Below are positions 6,670 through 7,768 of a stretch of DNA of 7,768 nucleotides, one piece after another. Source of the stretch: Silvanigrellaceae bacterium (GTDB lineage: Bacteria > Bdellovibrionota > Oligoflexia > Silvanigrellales > Silvanigrellaceae); NCBI GenBank assembly GCA_947475135.1, contig CANJMU010000027.1, positions 1-7,768 of the forward strand, given 5' to 3'. The position numbers and the translations under genes are program-made. Below the pieces are notes generated by a model, which was not told the origin of the DNA, did not search any database, and saw only the letters and a program-made list of their open reading frames with translations. Positions within the stretch are counted from its first letter, which is position 1. Each line of letters begins with the position of its first letter.

Positions 6670-7768
6670 TCATTTATTTTGAGACATTTTTTCAATGATA
6701 TTTCGGGCTGTTTGAAAGTGAATTTGACTCTCTGAATCGGACCATGCTTTTTCTGGTTCTGGGTGCACTTCCATAAATATTCCATTCACACCAATAGCAA
6801 GTGCTGCTGCCGCAAGGGGTTCGACCATGTGCCTGAGTCCCGAAGATTTCCCATCACCAGCACCAGGTAGCTGTACAGCGTGCGTAGCATCAAAAATAAC
6901 CGCGTGTTGATTGCGTTTCATATCGACTAAATTGCGAAAATCAACCACCAAATTATTGTATCCGAATAAGGTACCACGTTCGACGAGAATGATTTTGTAA
7001 CAATTCAAACGATGCAAGTACTCTGCGATATCAATCATTTGTTGTGCATACGCCCACTGACCTTTTTTAATTTGCACGACTTTTCCAGTGGACGCAGCGG
7101 CTGCTAACAATTCTTTATCTTCAAATAAAAACGCAGGAATTTGTAATATATCAACATATTTCCCACATTCTATGGCCTCTTCTGGGGTATGAATATCTGT
7201 CAATATAGGACAATTTAATTCCTGACGAATTTTCTGAAGCCATTCTAAGCCTATTTTTAAACCGGGACCTCGTTGCGCCCCTTGACTTGTTCGATTGGCT
7301 TTATCGTAGCTACTTTTAAAAATGTAGGGAACGTTATTTTTATCGCAAATCTCTTTTAAATATTTTCCAGTTTTTAAACCGAGCTCTAAAGATTCCAACA
7401 TGCATGGACCAGCAATCACCACTTGTTGAGTTGTTGTTAACTTAACCCCTAAAGAAATTTCACCATCCCAATTTGGGAAAGGTTTTTTTTCAACGGAATT
7501 TATTTTTTGAACCGGGGAAATTTGTGGACCTGCGGATTCTTCACTAAAGACAAAAAAATGACAACCTAATTCAACGCCCATTTGAACAATCGGATCAGAA
7601 AATGAATGTTCTTGTAACCATTTAGGATAGTTTTCATAATGTGATTTTTTTGTTCCCAACAAAGAAGTCAAATTAAGACCAAAATACTTGGCATTTTGTT
7701 TCATAAAAAATAAAGATCGGGGATCACAAACAACATCATCGTAACCAAACGGCGACCCGCATTCGACA
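6670..7768 (-). CDS. kdsA: 3-deoxy-8-phosphooctulonate (Kdo-8-P) synthase with an N-terminal KdsA-like extension, 5' end beyond window
   Basis: KdsA condenses phosphoenolpyruvate with arabinose-5-phosphate to Kdo-8-phosphate, the first committed step of Kdo synthesis for LPS, in the cytosol. Numbering from ATG 7704, the catalytic TIM barrel spans about 82-344. Visible are IAGPCMLES (97-105), KSSYDKANRTS (130-140), QRGPGLK (144-150), TDIH (169-172), QIPAFL (188-193), FGYNNLVVDFR (247-257) and FDATHAVQLPG (271-281). The metal-dependent class is indicated by Cys101, His275, Glu312 and Asp323, whose spacing (174, 37, 11) equals that of Aquifex Cys11/His185/Glu222/Asp233; the metal-free E. coli enzyme has Asn at the Cys position. 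ATG 7704 is probably not the real start: it lacks a ribosome site, the frame continues open to the edge, and the upstream residues include FGYDDVVCDPRSL, a second KdsA-like signature. A normal KdsA has about 265-285 residues, so this is a longer fusion. The exported-protein gene follows 67 bp downstream. Confidence 0.93.
   Translation of the reverse strand, partial: VECGSPFGYDDVVCDPRSLFFMKQNAKYFGLNLTSLLGTKKSHYENYPKWLQEHSFSDPIVQMGVELGCHFFVFSEESAGPQISPVQKINSVEKKPFPNWDGEISLGVKLTTTQQVVIAGPCMLESLELGLKTGKYLKEICDKNNVPYIFKSSYDKANRTSQGAQRGPGLKIGLEWLQKIRQELNCPILTDIHTPEEAIECGKYVDILQIPAFLFEDKELLAAAASTGKVVQIKKGQWAYAQQMIDIAEYLHRLNCYKIILVERGTLFGYNNLVVDFRNLVDMKRNQHAVIFDATHAVQLPGAGDGKSSGLRHMVEPLAAAALAIGVNGIFMEVHPEPEKAWSDSESQIHFQTARNIIEKMSQNK
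6910..6981 (-). repeat. KdsA signature segment, C-terminal (canonical) copy of an internal protein repeat
   Basis: It encodes residues 242-265 of the kdsA product (counted from ATG 7704), containing ERGTLFGYNNLVVDFR and ending in MKRN. It pairs with the segment at 7693-7764, which reads ECGSPFGYDDVVCDPR and ends in MKQN. By eye 12 of 24 residues are identical with no gap, and several of the rest are conservative (N/D, L/V, S/T, R/Q). The repeat is at the protein level. Confidence 0.75.
7693..7764 (-). repeat. Second KdsA-like signature segment, N-terminal (diverged) copy
   Basis: In frame with kdsA and 261 residues before its partner at 6910-6981, a distance close to one KdsA domain. The residues after it do not keep the FDATHxVQ motif: the corresponding stretch reads YFGLNLTSLLG, so the metal-binding histidine seems lost. 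The later segment VQMGVELGCHFFVFSEES (about 40-57) could correspond to the AIGVNGIFMEVHPEP strand, again without the Glu ligand; this second match is weak. Confidence 0.65.

Overview
The window is an AT-rich bacterial stretch, densely coding, with six genes plus the start of a seventh; two of the seven run off the edges. The encoded flagellin has a short central region and a GLRI...TN start like those of Bdellovibrio-type (Bdellovibrionota/Oligoflexia) flagellins. The low GC, a type VI secretion system (T6SS) and a metal-type Kdo-8-phosphate synthase all fit a Gram-negative bacterium of that broad kind. An AT-rich lineage such as Silvanigrellales is a guess from composition, not something the sequence proves.

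Left part (1-1999, minus strand): three consecutive T6SS baseplate genes, in transcription order tssK, tssE, tssF. tssF is cut by the left edge. tssK and tssE are separated by one base and tssE and tssF by ten, so they form one tight operon. A sigma70-like promoter can be proposed about 70 bp upstream of tssK.

Middle (2146-4635): a complete flagellin gene on the minus strand and, divergently, a NamZ/DUF1343-family gene (exo-beta-N-acetylmuramidase type) on the plus strand. The 225-bp region between them contains two clean inverted repeats that look like operator or leader elements.

Right part (4653-7768, minus strand): a kdsA gene (Kdo-8-phosphate synthase, for LPS inner core) followed 67 bp later by a gene for an unrecognised 649-residue exported protein with a C-terminal membrane anchor. 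It converges on the namZ-type gene. The kdsA reading frame stays open through the right edge. The part upstream of the canonical enzyme carries a second copy of a KdsA signature segment 261 residues earlier, so this appears to be a tandem KdsA-like fusion whose N-terminal copy is diverged. That is the most unusual thing in the window.

The genes share a cell-envelope theme (T6SS baseplate, flagellar filament, peptidoglycan hydrolysis, LPS sugar synthesis, an exported membrane-anchored protein). I see no tRNA, rRNA, CRISPR array, insertion sequence, phage gene or recognisable defence system.
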